NCBI GenBank assembly: GCA_029851415.1 | Contig: CM056742.1 | Span: 78,606,748 to 78,670,747 of the forward strand | Length of the DNA stretch: 64,000 bases | Source: Eretmocerus hayati | Lineage: Eukaryota; Arthropoda; Insecta; Hymenoptera; Aphelinidae | Direction of reading: 5' to 3' | In this document: positions 50,257 to 62,726 of the stretch, one piece after another | How the letters are laid out: every line of letters begins with the position of its first letter | Numbering within the stretch: position 1 is the stretch's first letter | Translations under genes and position numbers: made by a program | The notes under the pieces: model-generated | What the model was told of the DNA's origin: nothing | Database searches by the model: none | What the model saw: only the letters and a program-made list of their open reading frames with translations

Positions 50257-52384
50257 TGGACTACGGCAATTTTGCTGATTGCATCTTGACCTGCTTACAC
50301 ATTCCTGCTGATCAAGTTAAAATAATATTTCTCCATGTTGAGAAATATTATTTCAACTGTTGCGTCGTCTGGGACGCCACACAGGGATTTGTCTTACCAA
50401 TTGATGAGGCACGCTTGCCCGTAGCGAAAGTGATCATTAAACAATGTCGCCTTGAATCGAGACTGAAAATATCAACTCCAGGTGAATTCATCCATATACA
50501 TTAACGTGGGCCAAAAAATGGAAAATATTTCAAATCGTTACGCTCGAGTTCACAGTTTTTGCCATTTTGCGCGTGCTAGAGGGAAAACTTTTTTGCGGTT
50601 TCCTGAATGAGGTTTTCTGATGGAAGAGCACTGAGAATTCCCAAATAAGTAGGTTTCTTTCTCCTTTGTATGACTTTTGTTGATCGTCCTCATGTTTTTG
50701 AATATGGAGGACAAATTCCTCGAAGATCAATGAGAACTGAAGTTTACATGTTTTTTCCTCTCTTCTGCGTTATTTTTCAAACTGATCGAATGAAGCGGAG
50801 GGTGTCCCCGTGATCTTAATCATCGTGCCAACCATCATTTCTTACGTATCCTCGCACGCAAAAACCGAATTCGCGGTCTACTCAAACGTCAGAAATTAAG
50901 GTTCTTTGTAAATCGCGAGATAACGATCCTAATAAAAAATCGCACTTTTTCGGAAAACAACTAATTACGTTAGAATTGGTATCTTGGGAGAACTCCCGCC
51001 TAATAGTAGATCCAAAATATTACCACACTCAAGCCCACTTCTTCTTCATTCCGGCCTGCTGAAGACGATCCCGGTAGTTTTATGGAGCTTGCATGCGTCA
51101 AATTGAGATATCAAGCAGATGATGATAGACAATATTCGTTCCATGCTTATATTTATTGCCTATCCTTATACACGGGCTGCACACGTCGGTCAACAGTACC
51201 TCTTCACTAAAATCTCACGAGCAGTTCCTCTTCAATTGAATCTCACGCATGATAGGGCCCTAAAACCATCGGGATCGTTTTCAGAAGGCCAAAATGTATA
51301 AGATTGAGTAGTGTGCTTAAGTGTCGTGATATTTTGGATCTACCAATAAGCGGAAGTACTCCCACACATACCAATTTCAAAGTTATTGGTTGTTTCCCGG
51401 GAAACCCCGTTTTTTGCAAGGATCAGTATCGCGCAATTCACAAAGGGTCTTGCTCTTTGAGGCTTGAGTGGGCCACGAATTCGGTTTTTACGTATAATAG
51501 TACATAAGATGATCACGGAAACGTGCTCCGCTTCATTCAATCAATTTGATAAATAATGCAAGAAAGAGTGGAAAAAACCTTCATTTTCAAAAATCTTCAG
51601 GGTTCTTGTTCTACCAGGAACCTCATTTTCAGACCCGCGAAACAATTTTTCTTCCCCTCCGTACAGGATGGCAGGAATTGTCACTCCAAGCGTAACAATT
51701 CGGGAACCAAAATCGACCAACCATAGCCACCTTCCCTTTCTGCTTCTGCTTTCATTCATTAATTCATTCATTAATTCATTCATTAATTCATTCCAATTTG
51801 ATGCCATTTCCATTGGGAAATTATCGATTACGATTCGACCATCCAATTACTCGTCGATGGAAAAACGTATGTGGCTCTCACCGCGAAGGAAAATTGCCTA
51901 CCCATAGAGTTTGAAAAAAACCAACTCCTTTGGACATCCATGACAACCTTAACGCTCCCATCCTGAAGTGTAATTTCTCATTACTTTGACCTCACAATCT
52001 AGGGACGTTATGAAACTATGATGAGTCCTGAAATGCCATTCCTCAAATTGAATACAATCGTTTTGATGGAAGGACAACAGAATTTCGAAAACGGTAGAGT
52101 GATTGGAGAGTATTCCGATTATATGTGAATTATTTTTGAGACTCTATCCCATATATCATCTACAATTGACTGTGAATTCATTATATGAATGGATGACACG
52201 TTAGTCAGCTAACTCGTAGTATGCATGGCTAATTTGCCTTGTATCAACCCTTCAAATATGCAGGCCATCACAGCACTTCACTGATTTCCTGCGTTCGTTG
52301 GTGTCATCACGTATTGACTACGTGATAATTACATAGCAGGACACAACACGATTCAAGGTACGTTGAATCGGACCAGCTGCACTC
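50257..52384. other. No gene seen; one 12-bp microsatellite
   Basis: About 2.1 kb without a supported gene. A run of attcattaattc units lies at about 51751-51796 and creates an artificial Asn-Glu-Leu-Met repeat on the minus strand. The longest ORF (101 codons, 51541-51846 minus) is driven by that repeat. Confidence 0.55.
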
Positions 52385-52387
52385 ACG

Positions 52388-52735
52388 GAGTCCATCACAT
52401 ACTCGTCCCGTACCTGTTACATGCTGGTAACTACTGCCTCATGGTACCCCATGACCCGCTTTCAGAGTCCGTCACGTACTCGTACCGTACTTGGCTCATA
52501 CACGCATTTACTGTTACGCGATTCGCTGAGTGAGGGCTCCAGAATCCGTCACGTTTTCGTACCGTACTTGGCTCATACACGCATTTACTGTTACACGATT
52601 CGCTGAGTGAGGGCTCCAGAATCCGTCAGGTACTTGTACAGTGACCGTCACATACTGGCAACTACCGTTGCGTGCCTTTGGAGCGCCTCTCCAAAATCCA
52701 TCACATACTCATTCCGTACTGTGTAGGTAGCAGCA
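52388..52735. repeat. 77-bp tandem repeat, ~4-5 copies
   Basis: The best copies begin ccgtcac at 52469 and 52546 and ccgtcagg at 52623 (77-bp steps) and share cgtaccgtacttggctcatac and gctgagtgagggctccagaat-like blocks, shortened here. Degenerate units flank them on both sides (about 52391 and 52699). A 120-codon minus-strand ORF overlapping the end is considered spurious. Confidence 0.88.
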
Positions 52736-53139
52736 ATTACTGCTGCGAGTAATTCCAGGTACGAGCCAGTACGCGCAGCTATAAGCCGAGTAGCTACAGT
52801 ATGGAATATTAGCCATTTCTCCCTCGGGCCTGACACCTTGAGTGCCGAGGGACATGACTCTGAACTTTCAATCGATTGAGATGATTGAAAATCGAAAAAA
52901 AAATTTTTCGTTGCCGCAGCCAGATGCACGATTATCGTTTCGATTTCCACTCCGGGACGACGAGTATAGATGCCTGAATTTTTTCCAGCCTCATTGGTGA
53001 ATGCGAACAACCCTTATGCGGGGGTTGAAAATCGAAAAAATCACGGCGGCGCTGAACTCCATAATTTCCCTGGTGAAGTATCCCGGGACCGAAATCACCA
53101 TCTTACCCGGCTAGACCCTTTCGAAATGGCCATTAAAAT
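52736..53139. other. No gene seen
   Basis: Short unique stretch between the 77-bp repeat and the 0.84-kb repeats. It contains two copies of the words ttgaaaatcgaaaaaa (about 52884 and 53025) and no recognised gene. Confidence 0.5.
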
Positions 53140-56100
53140 CAGAAAATACGCTGCTAAAAGAGATTAGCAGAATGCTTTCTCAAGTCAAATGTATGAAATC
53201 GAATATTCATTTATCGATTATCTGAAATTCGAAATATTATGATTTTTTATCATATAATGAGGATGATTTTATACTTTCATTCAAATTTTATTGTGGAATC
53301 CTCTCACATGTTCTCTACTATTGTATCCTCAAATAATATCAAATATAAATAACTTATTTAACCGAAAAAATTTTTTGAAAAAAAAATTCGAGGGGGAACG
53401 GAATAATATGTCTTCATAGGTAACACGAAAATTCGAAAATGCTTCGATAGATCATTCTTAAACTCTGTTGGTGGACTCCAAAGACTCTTACGCTAAGGCC
53501 AACGGATTTTGAGCTTTATCCGATGGGTATTTTTTGACTTATAAACTTTTTTTTGACGAATTTTCAATTTTTTTTGCAAAAGCATATTTAGAAAATGATT
53601 TGGAATTCCTAGTTCTACTCGAAAAAATTCTCAGAGACGTAATTCTGATGTCTCTTGAAGTGCTAAATCGATTGTTAAGGCGATGCGATCACCATGCAAG
53701 CTGAAAATCATTCCCAACTTTCTCCGATTCTGTTGCGATTTGGGTTAAACGACGAGCGCACGGATATTTGTTATCATCCAACTTAGATTTGTCTGCTCTT
53801 CGTTGAGCCCAAATTGCAATAGAATCGGAGAAAGTTGGGAATGGAAATGTGCGTATATTATAGGTTAGGAGGTCCCCGTGGCCGAGTTATTCCCACTCTT
53901 CTCCGATTCTCTTATGATTTGGGCTAAGCGACGGATTGAGGAATACAAGCTGTACAATAACAAGAATTAGACAACTCGTCTCACACTTTGAATCATCAAA
54001 CTTTTTATATGAGGTGTATTTTCGAGGTCCACGGTCGCGGTGCACGGTGACCGCATCGCCTTAATACGGAATTTTGTTGAGATGTCATTATCATGGTCTT
54101 AGAGACCAGTGTAAGAAGGAGTACAGGGAAGCTAGAATAAAGTGGGAACAAATTAGAATCGTGTATTAACCGATCAATTCAGCACCTTGAGAAACCTCCA
54201 TATTGAACAATTCAGATTTTCCAAGGCAGGAGGGAATTTTATAAATAGTCTCAGAGATATGGAAAAACGACAATTTTTCAGAAAAAATTTCATAACTCAG
54301 GGAGTATTGGTTGGAGGGGGGGGGGGTGACAAAATCGTGGCATTCCCATCTACGGATGTTCCCTCATATAGATGCAAAATTTGAAGGGGGTTGGTGAATA
54401 CATTGAGAAGTTGTGCTGAGACATAGAAAACAAAATATATACACACTTACACAGACACGGTCAGAGGGCTCGAAAAATGGGGTGATAGTAATTTTCCAAG
54501 GCATTATCAAGGGAAACTGTTACCTACAGTCGATAGATCTAGCAAAAACGAAGAGGACAGTACAATTCCCATGTATCCAAGAGCTTTATTGGGGGAGAAA
54601 AAAATTTTTTGAAAAAAAATTCGAGGAAAAATGGAATAATATGGCTTCATAGGTAACACGAAAACTGAAAAACGCTTCGATAGATTATTCGTAAACTCAG
54701 TGGGTGGATTTGGAAGACTCTTCCCCTGAGGCCAGTGGATTTTGAGCATTATTCGATGAGTATTTTTTGACTTATAAACTTTTTTATGACAAATCTTCAA
54801 TTCTTATTGAAGAAGCATATTTTAGAAACGATTTGGAACTCCTAGTCCTTCTTAAAAAAATTTTCAGAGACGTAATTTTTGATATCCATTGAGGTGCTGA
54901 ATTGATTGGTTGATAAGAATTTTCGTTAAAATGTCATTATCATGGTGTTAGAGACAAATGGAAAAGGAGTACAGAGAAGCTAGAATAAAATTGGGAGAAA
55001 TCAAAATTGTGTATTAACCAATCGATTCAGCACGTTAAGAAACCCTTATATCGAAGGACTCATATTTTTCAAAGGAGGAGGAAAAATTATAGATAGTTTT
55101 CAAGAGATGGGAAAATTAGAAATTTTCAGTAAGAATTTCTTGATTCGGGGGATAATGGTCGGAGGGTGCTGAAATTGTAGCGTTCCCATCCACAGATGAC
55201 AACGAACATGTGTGCAGAATTTGGAGGGGATTGGTGAAAACAGTGAGGAGTTTTGCTGCAACATAGAAAGGAGAATATATATATACACACACAGACACGG
55301 TCAGAGGGCTCGGAAGATGGGATGATAGTAATTTTCCAAGGCGTTATCAAGGAAACCTGTTACCTACAATCGATGGATCTCGGAAAAACGAAGAGGACAA
55401 TACAGTTTTCATGTATCCAAGAGCTTTCTTGGAGGAGAAAAATACGCTGCTAAAAGAATTCAGCAGAATGCTTTCTCATTGCCATAGAAGAAGTCAACTA
55501 ATCTCATATTATTCACTCGAAAATTCGAATACATTAATATGTTACATTAATCAATGCTCCTCATGAAATTTTTATTAAAATATTTATTCATCCAAAATAT
55601 CAAAACGTCTCCTAACCATGATCCATAACATGAGATATTTTTTCGAATTTCTTTATACTGACTTTCTGTAATATCAATTGGTAAACATCCATGATCCTTC
55701 ATTTATCTTTGATCTTCATCTTCAACATCAATCAAATCCACAATATCCTCCTCAATGTTTTGTTCTTTACTATCTTGCTCTAATTCATCGTCCTGTGTTT
55801 GACATTTTATTATGTTAACAGGTTTATGTTCTGATGAATATGACTCGTATACATTGAAAAGGGAATGAATCGGTTTGAAGAAAATCAAGTAAAATTGAGT
55901 ATTTTTCTACAAATTAGTTATTTGAAGAATAAATTATGGAGTGTAAATTTCAATTTGCAGTAGGTGGAACAGAGTGATAATAACGTGAAGGTCTTTATAG
56001 ATTTTCATTAACGCGAGGAATTGATTGATTGATACAAAATTTTGGTAAAAAGGTGATTATGTTAGGAAAGAAAGCAATTAACTGTCGGTGAACGTGGAAA

Positions 56101-57260
56101 TTGGGATAAAAATGTATCATTTGGAACGCAAAATTTCGAGATCGATTTGACAAAATCTTTTGAGACTTTGTAGGTGTATTTTAAAGACTGTGACGATGAT
56201 GCCAGTGAATTTTCAGCATGATCGCATGAATATTTTTTGACTGTTGAATTTTTTTATGAGAAATTCGAAATTTTTCGGGAAGAAGCAAATCTTATGAATG
56301 ATTTGTACTTCATTTGACTATATGAAAAAAATGTCAAGGAAGTACTTTAGATATTTTTCGGCGTGCTGGATCGATTCGTTGATACAGAATTTTGGTAAAC
56401 AGGTGATTATGTTAGGGAAGGAAGCAATTAACTGTCGGTGAACGTGAAGATTGGAATGAAGATGTATCATTTGGAACGCAAAATTTCGAGATCGATTTGA
56501 CAAAATCTTTTGAGACTTTGTAGGTGTATTTTAAAGACTGTGATGATGATGCCAGTGAATTTGAGCATGATCGCATGAATATTTTTTGACTAGTGAATTT
56601 TTTAATGAGAAATTTGGAATTTTTCGGAAAGAAGCAAATCTTATAAATGATTTGTATCCCATTTTACTACATAAAAAAAATGTAAAGGGAATAATTCAGA
56701 AGTTTTTCGACGTGCTGAATCGATTGTCTGATACGGAATTTTGTTAAATTGTGATGAGAGAGGTTTTATAGCCCAACGAAAGAGAGGTGTGTAAAAGATA
56801 TAATAAAATGAGCTTCAATCAAAATTCCGTATTAACCAATCGATTAAGCACGTCGAGAAACGCGTAAATCAACAGCCTCAGATTTTTTGAGCAGGAAGGA
56901 GAGAATATTTTTAGTTTTTAAGATGAAAAAAATTATACATAAATGAAAAAAATTCATAAGTATAAAAATAATCATCGGGGGGCACTCAAAATCTAGCATT
57001 CCCATCTAGAGACGCCTCCGAACATGGCATAAGAATTTCAGGACGATCTATCAAACCAGTGAGAAGTTTTGCTGAGCGATAGAAAACAACATACATGCAT
57101 ACACACACACAGACACGGACAGAGGGCTCGAAAGACGGGGTTGTAGTAATTTTGTGAGGGGTTATAACGGAAAACTGTGACCTACATTCGATAGATTTCG
57201 GCGAAAGGAAGAGGACTGTACCAATTTCATGTATTCAAGAGGTTCACTGGAGGAGAAAAA
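53140..57260. repeat. Array of diverged ~0.84-kb AT-rich repeats
   Basis: Equivalent junctions (gaaaaaaattttttgaaaa, then attcgag) occur near 53363, 54597 and 55433; after subtracting the nested MITE in the first unit, spacings are about 848 and 836 bp. Units share ggaataatatg.cttcataggtaacacgaaaa, a gtgctgaat.gattggttgat / atcaaccaatcgattcagcac-like dyad, cacagacacggtcagagggctcg and tcc.agagcttt. A more decayed part (about 55980-57260) repeats some modules, including a ~360-bp internal duplication (56030 and 56390). No protein is encoded. The family is unknown. Confidence 0.8.
53679..54060. mobile_element. TTAA-flanked MITE nested in the 0.84-kb repeat
   Basis: A 382-bp insertion between TTAA at 53675-53678 and TTAA at 54061-54064. 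Terminal inverted repeats read GGCGATGCGRTCACCRTGCA. The empty site (gattggttga, then tacggaattt) is visible in the sister repeat near 58823-58840. Inside is a long imperfect palindrome (about 53707-53850) built on ttcccaactttctccgattct, shortened here, with a third partial copy at about 53889. The TTAA target suggests piggyBac-type mobilisation, although the terminal bases are not the usual CCC; there is no transposase. Confidence 0.85.
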
Positions 57261-58134
57261 AATTTTTTTAGGAAAAATTTGACGAAAATTCTGCTGGCAC
57301 CAAATGAATGCTTCCTCTTTTGAGAAAGCAAAATTTAAAAAAAAAATTCGAGAAAAAATCTACTACCATCAAATGAAAGATTCCTCTTTTGAGAAAGCAA
57401 AATGTCAAACTGTCCACTGCGAAGGCTTTCTCAATAAGTCTTGATGAAATTCATTTCTATCTTCTCCTCCCAAAGTTGAGATGTGAGGGATGACCCGAGT
57501 GAAAATCATACATTTGGGAATAAGTGTCGCCTTGACAACCATGGATCCTACAGGTTCCTATGTAAAAATAATTATGTTTTCGAGCCATTCCGGAGCATTT
57601 CAGCCAGAGCCGGCATCAGGGGGGTCTGGGAAAAATCCCAAGATATTTTTCCCTGTTAGTACCAAGTTTAAATAATACGAAAAAATTCTTGTGAAATTTT
57701 TTCGAAGCCCCCCATGGGCCCGAGGGCCCATGAAAGACCTAATTCAGGCCCCTATTCAAGCCTGTTTTGGAAGAATTGTACCTCCGACTAGACTCAATAT
57801 TTTTGGACGTAATTGGGCGCATTTTTTTCTCAAGACTGGTACATTCGGAAAAAGAATTGTCCAAGAGCGATAACTGAGCCTAGCAACTTCTAGGAGCTAC
57901 TTGCTCAGAGCGCATTTTAGCGATTTTTGGGCTTCCTTCAAAGTCATCTAGCTCCCTTTAGACATGAGATAATCGACTTTTACCAGTGGTCATTTTTAGG
58001 TCTTGAAAGAAGCTACAATTTGACCAGTTGTAAAAGTTGGTTATCGGACTTTTCATAGGAGTTACAGTCGTTACAAGTTGAGCAGTTTCGTAAAAATTCC
58101 AAACTTTAAGCTAAATTTAAAAATACGCTGCTAA
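57261..58134. other. No gene seen; short duplication
   Basis: Contains a ~68-bp direct duplication around ttcctcttttgagaaagcaaaa (shortened; copies at about 57309 and 57377). The rest is unremarkable, with 60-codon ORFs only. Confidence 0.5.
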
Positions 58135-58295
58135 GGGCCTCGACAGAAAGTGCGCACTTCCTCTTTTTCCCCCGTGGAACTAGCGCCATTGTTCCCCCGT
58201 GGCGCGCAAAGGAACTACTGCGCCTATGCTTATACACGGAAGGGGAAGAAGCGAAAAGGAGAAAAAGAGAAAGTTCGCACTTTCTGTCGAGGCTC
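58135..58295. mobile_element. 161-bp MITE, PIF/Harbinger-like, TAA duplication
   Basis: Flanked by TAA at 58132-58134 and 58296-58298. Terminal inverted repeats of about 30 bp start G(G/A)GCCTCGACAGAAAGTGCG. The empty site (tacgctgctaaaagagattagcag, shortened) occurs near 53148 and a related one near 55441. A three-base TAA/TWA target and GGGCC-type ends are features of PIF/Harbinger; no transposase is present, so it is non-autonomous. Confidence 0.85.
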
Positions 58296-58298
58296 TAA

Positions 58299-59010
58299 GA
58301 GAGATGAGCAGGATGCTCCCTCGAATCAAATTCATGAACTCAACAATTCATCTATCGATTATCTGAAATTCGGGATATTATAATTTTCCATTATGTAATG
58401 AAAATGATTTTATACGTTCATTCAAATTTTATCATAAAGACCCGTTCACATATACTCTGATATTGTATCCCTGAATGATATCAAATACGAATATATTAAT
58501 TACCCTAAAATATAACCCGAGAAAAATTTTTTGCAAAAAAATTCGAGGAAAAACGGAATAATATGTCTTCATAGGTAACACGAAAACTCAAAAACGCTTC
58601 GATAGATTATTCTTTAACTCTGTGGGTTGATTACAAAGACTCTTACGCTGAAGCCAGTGAATTTTGAGCATCATTCAATGAGTATTTTTTTACTTATGAA
58701 TTTTTTTATGCTAAATTCCTAATTTTTATTGAAGAAGCATATTCTAAAAATGATTTGGAATTCTTAATCCATTTTTAAAAAATTTCCAGTGACGTAATTC
58801 TGATGTTTTTTGAGGTGCTGAATCGATTGGTTGATACGGAATTTCATTAAAAATGTCATCATCATGGTCTTAGAGACAAGTGTGAAAAGGAGTACAGGGA
58901 AGCTAGAATGAAGTGGGAAGTAATCAAAATTGTGTATAAACCAATCGATTCAGAACCTCGAAAAACCTCCATATTGAACGAGTAATATTCTTCAAGGCAG
59001 GAGGAGAGGA
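58299..59010. repeat. Further copy of the 0.84-kb repeat family
   Basis: Matches 53160-53660 and then 54840-55060 in order: tcatctatcgattatctgaaattcg, shortened; ggaataatatgtcttcatagg; the gctgaatcgattggttgatac dyad and its complement near 58932. It continues the family after the MITE at 58135. Coding potential is absent. Confidence 0.8.
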
Positions 59011-59560
59011 CCCCGCTCCGAGAGATAGGATTTTGGCTTTCGGTGAATTTTGTCGGGGAAGAAATATGTTGTCAAGCACAAAATTCTGAACAAAAATCAA
59101 TGGGCTCGAAGACGGAAAATGGCTAGTTTTTTCAGTATAAATCAAATAAATACCAATAAATGGGAGGTTATGAGGTTATCTAGAACAACAACAAAGGCTT
59201 GTCTGCAGCGTTTGAATTTGAATTGAGAATGTACAATTTGAGTGTGATGTAGCCACGAGGTCATCACTTTGGTAATTGAAACATTTCATCTGAAACCTTC
59301 GATGCAGAAAGCAAATAAATGCATGCAAAGAAAAGGATAATGCGCGATTGACAAAGAAATCATAACGGCTTGTATTCTCAACAATTACATTTCATTTCAA
59401 TGAATATAGAAGCTAACGCTGGAGCTGGATCATAAGGCTGTGCTGACTCGATGCAACAAGTACATGATCTTGAGAGCCCAGATATGGGGCGGGAGCGGCT
59501 TTTTGACATCAAAATCATCGGATAGCATGAGGCTCGCGCTTTGAATAGTTGATAAAAGGT
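59011..59560. other. No gene seen
   Basis: Unique AT-rich sequence between repeat blocks. The 115-codon minus-strand ORF (59378-59725) runs into the tandem repeat to the right and has no recognisable domain. Confidence 0.5.
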
Positions 59561-59569
59561 GTCCGATAG

Positions 59570-60265
59570 TGCATGGCTGCAATCAAGATATATGGAATAA
59601 ATCAAAATTAATCTTGGGTCGTGTGAGACTAGTGTCTGCCAAATATTTCGAGGATATGGAGGTCGAATCTCATATTGCCGTATCTCCAGATCATATCGCG
59701 TAAGAGGCTGCGGGGTCGAAAGCAAGCGACTATCAAAATCGAGCTCGAAAAGTCGAGTGGAGGGTGTTTTTGAGGTATTTCAAGGTCGCTGAACACGAAT
59801 ATGACATTGCCTTGGTTCCTAATCATGTTGCGTGGGCGGCTGCGGAAGCGGAGGCGCGAATTGACCGAGATCGAAGCTTGAGACTTGAGTAAGGGTGTTT
59901 TTGGGGTATTTTGGGGTCGCTAAGCACGAATTTGAGATCGTCCAGCCTCCAAGTCATGTTGCGTGGGCGGTTGGGGGAGGGGGTGGAGTAGAGGCACAAA
60001 TTGACCAAGATTGGAGTTCGAGAGTTGAGTAAGGGTTGTTTTTGGAGTATTTTAGCATCGCTAAGCGCGGATTTGAGATTACACAGCTCCCGGAACGTGT
60101 TGAATGGGTGGCTGGAAGAGCAAGGACGCGTGTTGAACTAGATAGAACTGGAAGAGCCGGCGGGGGGGGGGGTCCTTGATATCTCGAGATCACTGGACAC
60201 AAATCTCAGATCACCCAGCCTCAGAACCGTATTACGTGGGTGGCTGTGATGGTGAATTCGATGTA
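59570..60265. repeat. ~133-bp degenerate tandem repeat, ~5 copies
   Basis: The word c(a/g)tgttgcgtgggcggc or its variants recurs at 59692, 59824, 59955, 60096 and 60228 (spacings 132, 131, 141, 132). Each unit also has gagta.gggtgtttttgggg.tattt and tcgctaa.cacga.tttgaga. An 11-G run lies at about 60163-60173. Minus-strand ORFs of 60-80 codons here are by-products of the repeat. Confidence 0.88.
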
Positions 60266-60664
60266 GTTCCCTGACAATGATAATTTCCTGAGATAGAATC
60301 TGACCAGGACTGTAAGCCGAATTAAGGCATCGGGACCAGACCACGAGCATACGCCGAGTATCTTCATTGACCGAGGGGTCGAGCGATATCCTGTTGATCG
60401 GAATTCCGATTCACTAGGTATGTAATCACAATTTTCGATCACGGAATAGGCTACAAATAGTTTCAGGCGTGAATCTGCGAGAAAGTGGTGATTGTCAGGA
60501 GATTTGACCGTTAAATCTCTATTCTGGCCATCTTCACGAGCAGGATCTGATTGCATGTACCGAGAGGCACGATGACCAAACAACGCCCAGAATCAACACG
60601 TGATCCAATAGCCTAAGGATCGGAAGATATCCCAGGACGTGCGATTCTGAAATCTTAGCTCTGT

Positions 60665-61401
60665 GGCAAAAAACTCAAGAATCTACCTGACTCTCACTCA
60701 AGATTTTTGATCACACGCTGAGATTTCAGGATCACACTCCCTAAAACACCACTCCATCAAGCTGCTTTGAAATCGTGCTCTGGCCACGGTCGTTGTATTG
60801 TAGTCATGCTTCTCGCAGGATCAGATGATACTCCCTGTGAAATCGGCCAGATTAGTGAATCAGCTCTCAAATCTCCTTGCAGTCACCGCCCTCCCATAGA
60901 TTCACGCCTGAAAAGATTCATAGTCCATTACAATATCAAGAATAGTGATCGCATAGCTAGAGGATCGTAGTTTCAATCCCTAGAAAATTGCTCGATCTTT
61001 GGACCACCAAACACACTCGGCTTAGTCTCGAGGTATAGTGACAGATAAGAGGTTTATTCGAATATGCTGGTTGGAGCGCTCCGAACTCTGGGATCTCTCT
61101 CTCTCCTTCTCTTACTCATTGCGTTCGAGAAGAGAGGTTCGGGGGTAGGAGCGCTCCGAACTAGCATAATCAGGTGAATCAAATGTGAGTCTTCCCACGA
61201 TTTGGGATCAGATTTCATCCGTGGGGATGTCCAGATTCAGCAAAGGAACACTCGAATCTCCTACCCGTCAGTATTGAGTAGTAGATTCACGTCCGCCAAT
61301 GTATTCGAATCGAATCCTTCTCGAGATTTTCAACCACATAGCCAGGATTTCAAAATCGGACGTCCGAGGTTATCTCCCGATCCCTAGGCTATTGGATCAT
61401 G
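60665..61401. repeat. Left arm of large inverted repeat (737 bp)
   Basis: The arm is the reverse complement of 62433-64000 once the LINE is removed: it contains ctccctaaaacaccactcc, ggtttattcgaatatgctgg, ggagcgctccgaact and ccgatccctaggctattgg, each found inverted on the right. Similarity by eye is high. The spacer between arms is 61402-62432. Confidence 0.92.
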
Positions 61402-62726
61402 AATAGGCCACAAATAGTTTCAGGCGTAAATCTGTGAGAGAGTGGTGACTGCCAGGAGATTCGAGAGCTGAATCTTTATTCTGGCCACTTTTCCAGGCGG
61501 AGTCTCATCTCATCATGCGCGAAGCATGACCACTTCACAACGACCATGACCAGAGCGTGATGTGATAGCAGCGGGATTGGGTAATGACTTAGGGAGTGTG
61601 ATACTGAAATCTCAGCTCTGTAACCGAAAATCTTAAAAAGCAGTCGATTCTCATATATTGACGGGCGTAAATCACGCATACCACGAGCCTAAGCCAACTG
61701 TGTTTGTGGGATGGAGCACCGTGCAATATCCTAGGGATTCGAACTCTGATCCTCTAACCATGTGATCATAATCCTTAATGACGGGATGGACTACAAATCG
61801 TTGCGGGTGAGAATCTACGAGAGGGTGATGACTGCAAGAAGATTCAAGCGTTAGATTTCTATTTTGACTGTTTTCACGAGCGAAATCTGATCTCATGTAC
61901 CGAGAAGCATGGTGACCATACAACAACCCAGAACTATTACATGATCCAATAGCCTAGGGATCAGGAGATATCCCAGGACGTGCGATTATGAAATCTTGAC
62001 TCTGTGATCATAAATCTTGAGGAGGAGCCTATTTTCATAGATTTACGGGCGTGAATCTACTTCTCGATAGTAACGGTTAGGAGATTTGAGTTTTTCCTTG
62101 CTGAATCTGGACATCCCCACGGGTTGAATCTGATCCCAAGTGGTGAGATGACTTACGTTATTCGGTCACCTTACCACGAACCTAAGCATAGTGTGTTCAG
62201 TGGCCGAAAATTCGAGCAATATTCTGGGCACGGGAACTACGATCCTCTAGCTATGTGATCACAATTATCGATAACGGAATGGACTACAAATCTTTTCGGG
62301 TGTGAATCTAGGGAAAGGTGTTGACTGCAAGGAGATTCCAGCATTAAATCTCTATCCTGGCCAACTTTACAAGCAGAATCCGATCTCATGTATCGAGAAG
62401 CATAGTGACCATACAACGGCCCAGAACCAACACGTGATCCAATAGCCTAGGGATCGGGAGATAACCTCGGACGTCCGATTTTGAAATCCTGGCTATGTGG
62501 TTGAAAATCTCGAGAAGGATTCGATTCGAATACATTGGCGGACGTGAATCTACTACTCAATACTGACGGGTAGGGGATTCGAGTGTTCCTTTGCTGAATC
62601 TGGACATCCCCACGGATGGAATCTGATCCCAAAACGTGGGAGGACTCACATTTAATTCACCTGATTATGCTAGTTCGGAGCGCTCCTACCCCCGAACATC
62701 TCTTCTCGAACGCAATGAGTAAGAGA

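Noticed and set aside
51541..51846. 101-codon minus-strand ORF with Asn-Glu-Leu-Met repeats
   Set aside because: The repeat is a translation of a 12-bp microsatellite; the rest resembles nothing recognisable.
52648..53010. 120-codon minus-strand ORF
   Set aside because: Partly encoded by the 77-bp tandem repeat; no homologous features or gene structure.
59378..60583. Several 60-120-codon minus-strand ORFs
   Set aside because: They lie in the ~133-bp and ~0.5-kb repeats and are not maintained between repeat copies.
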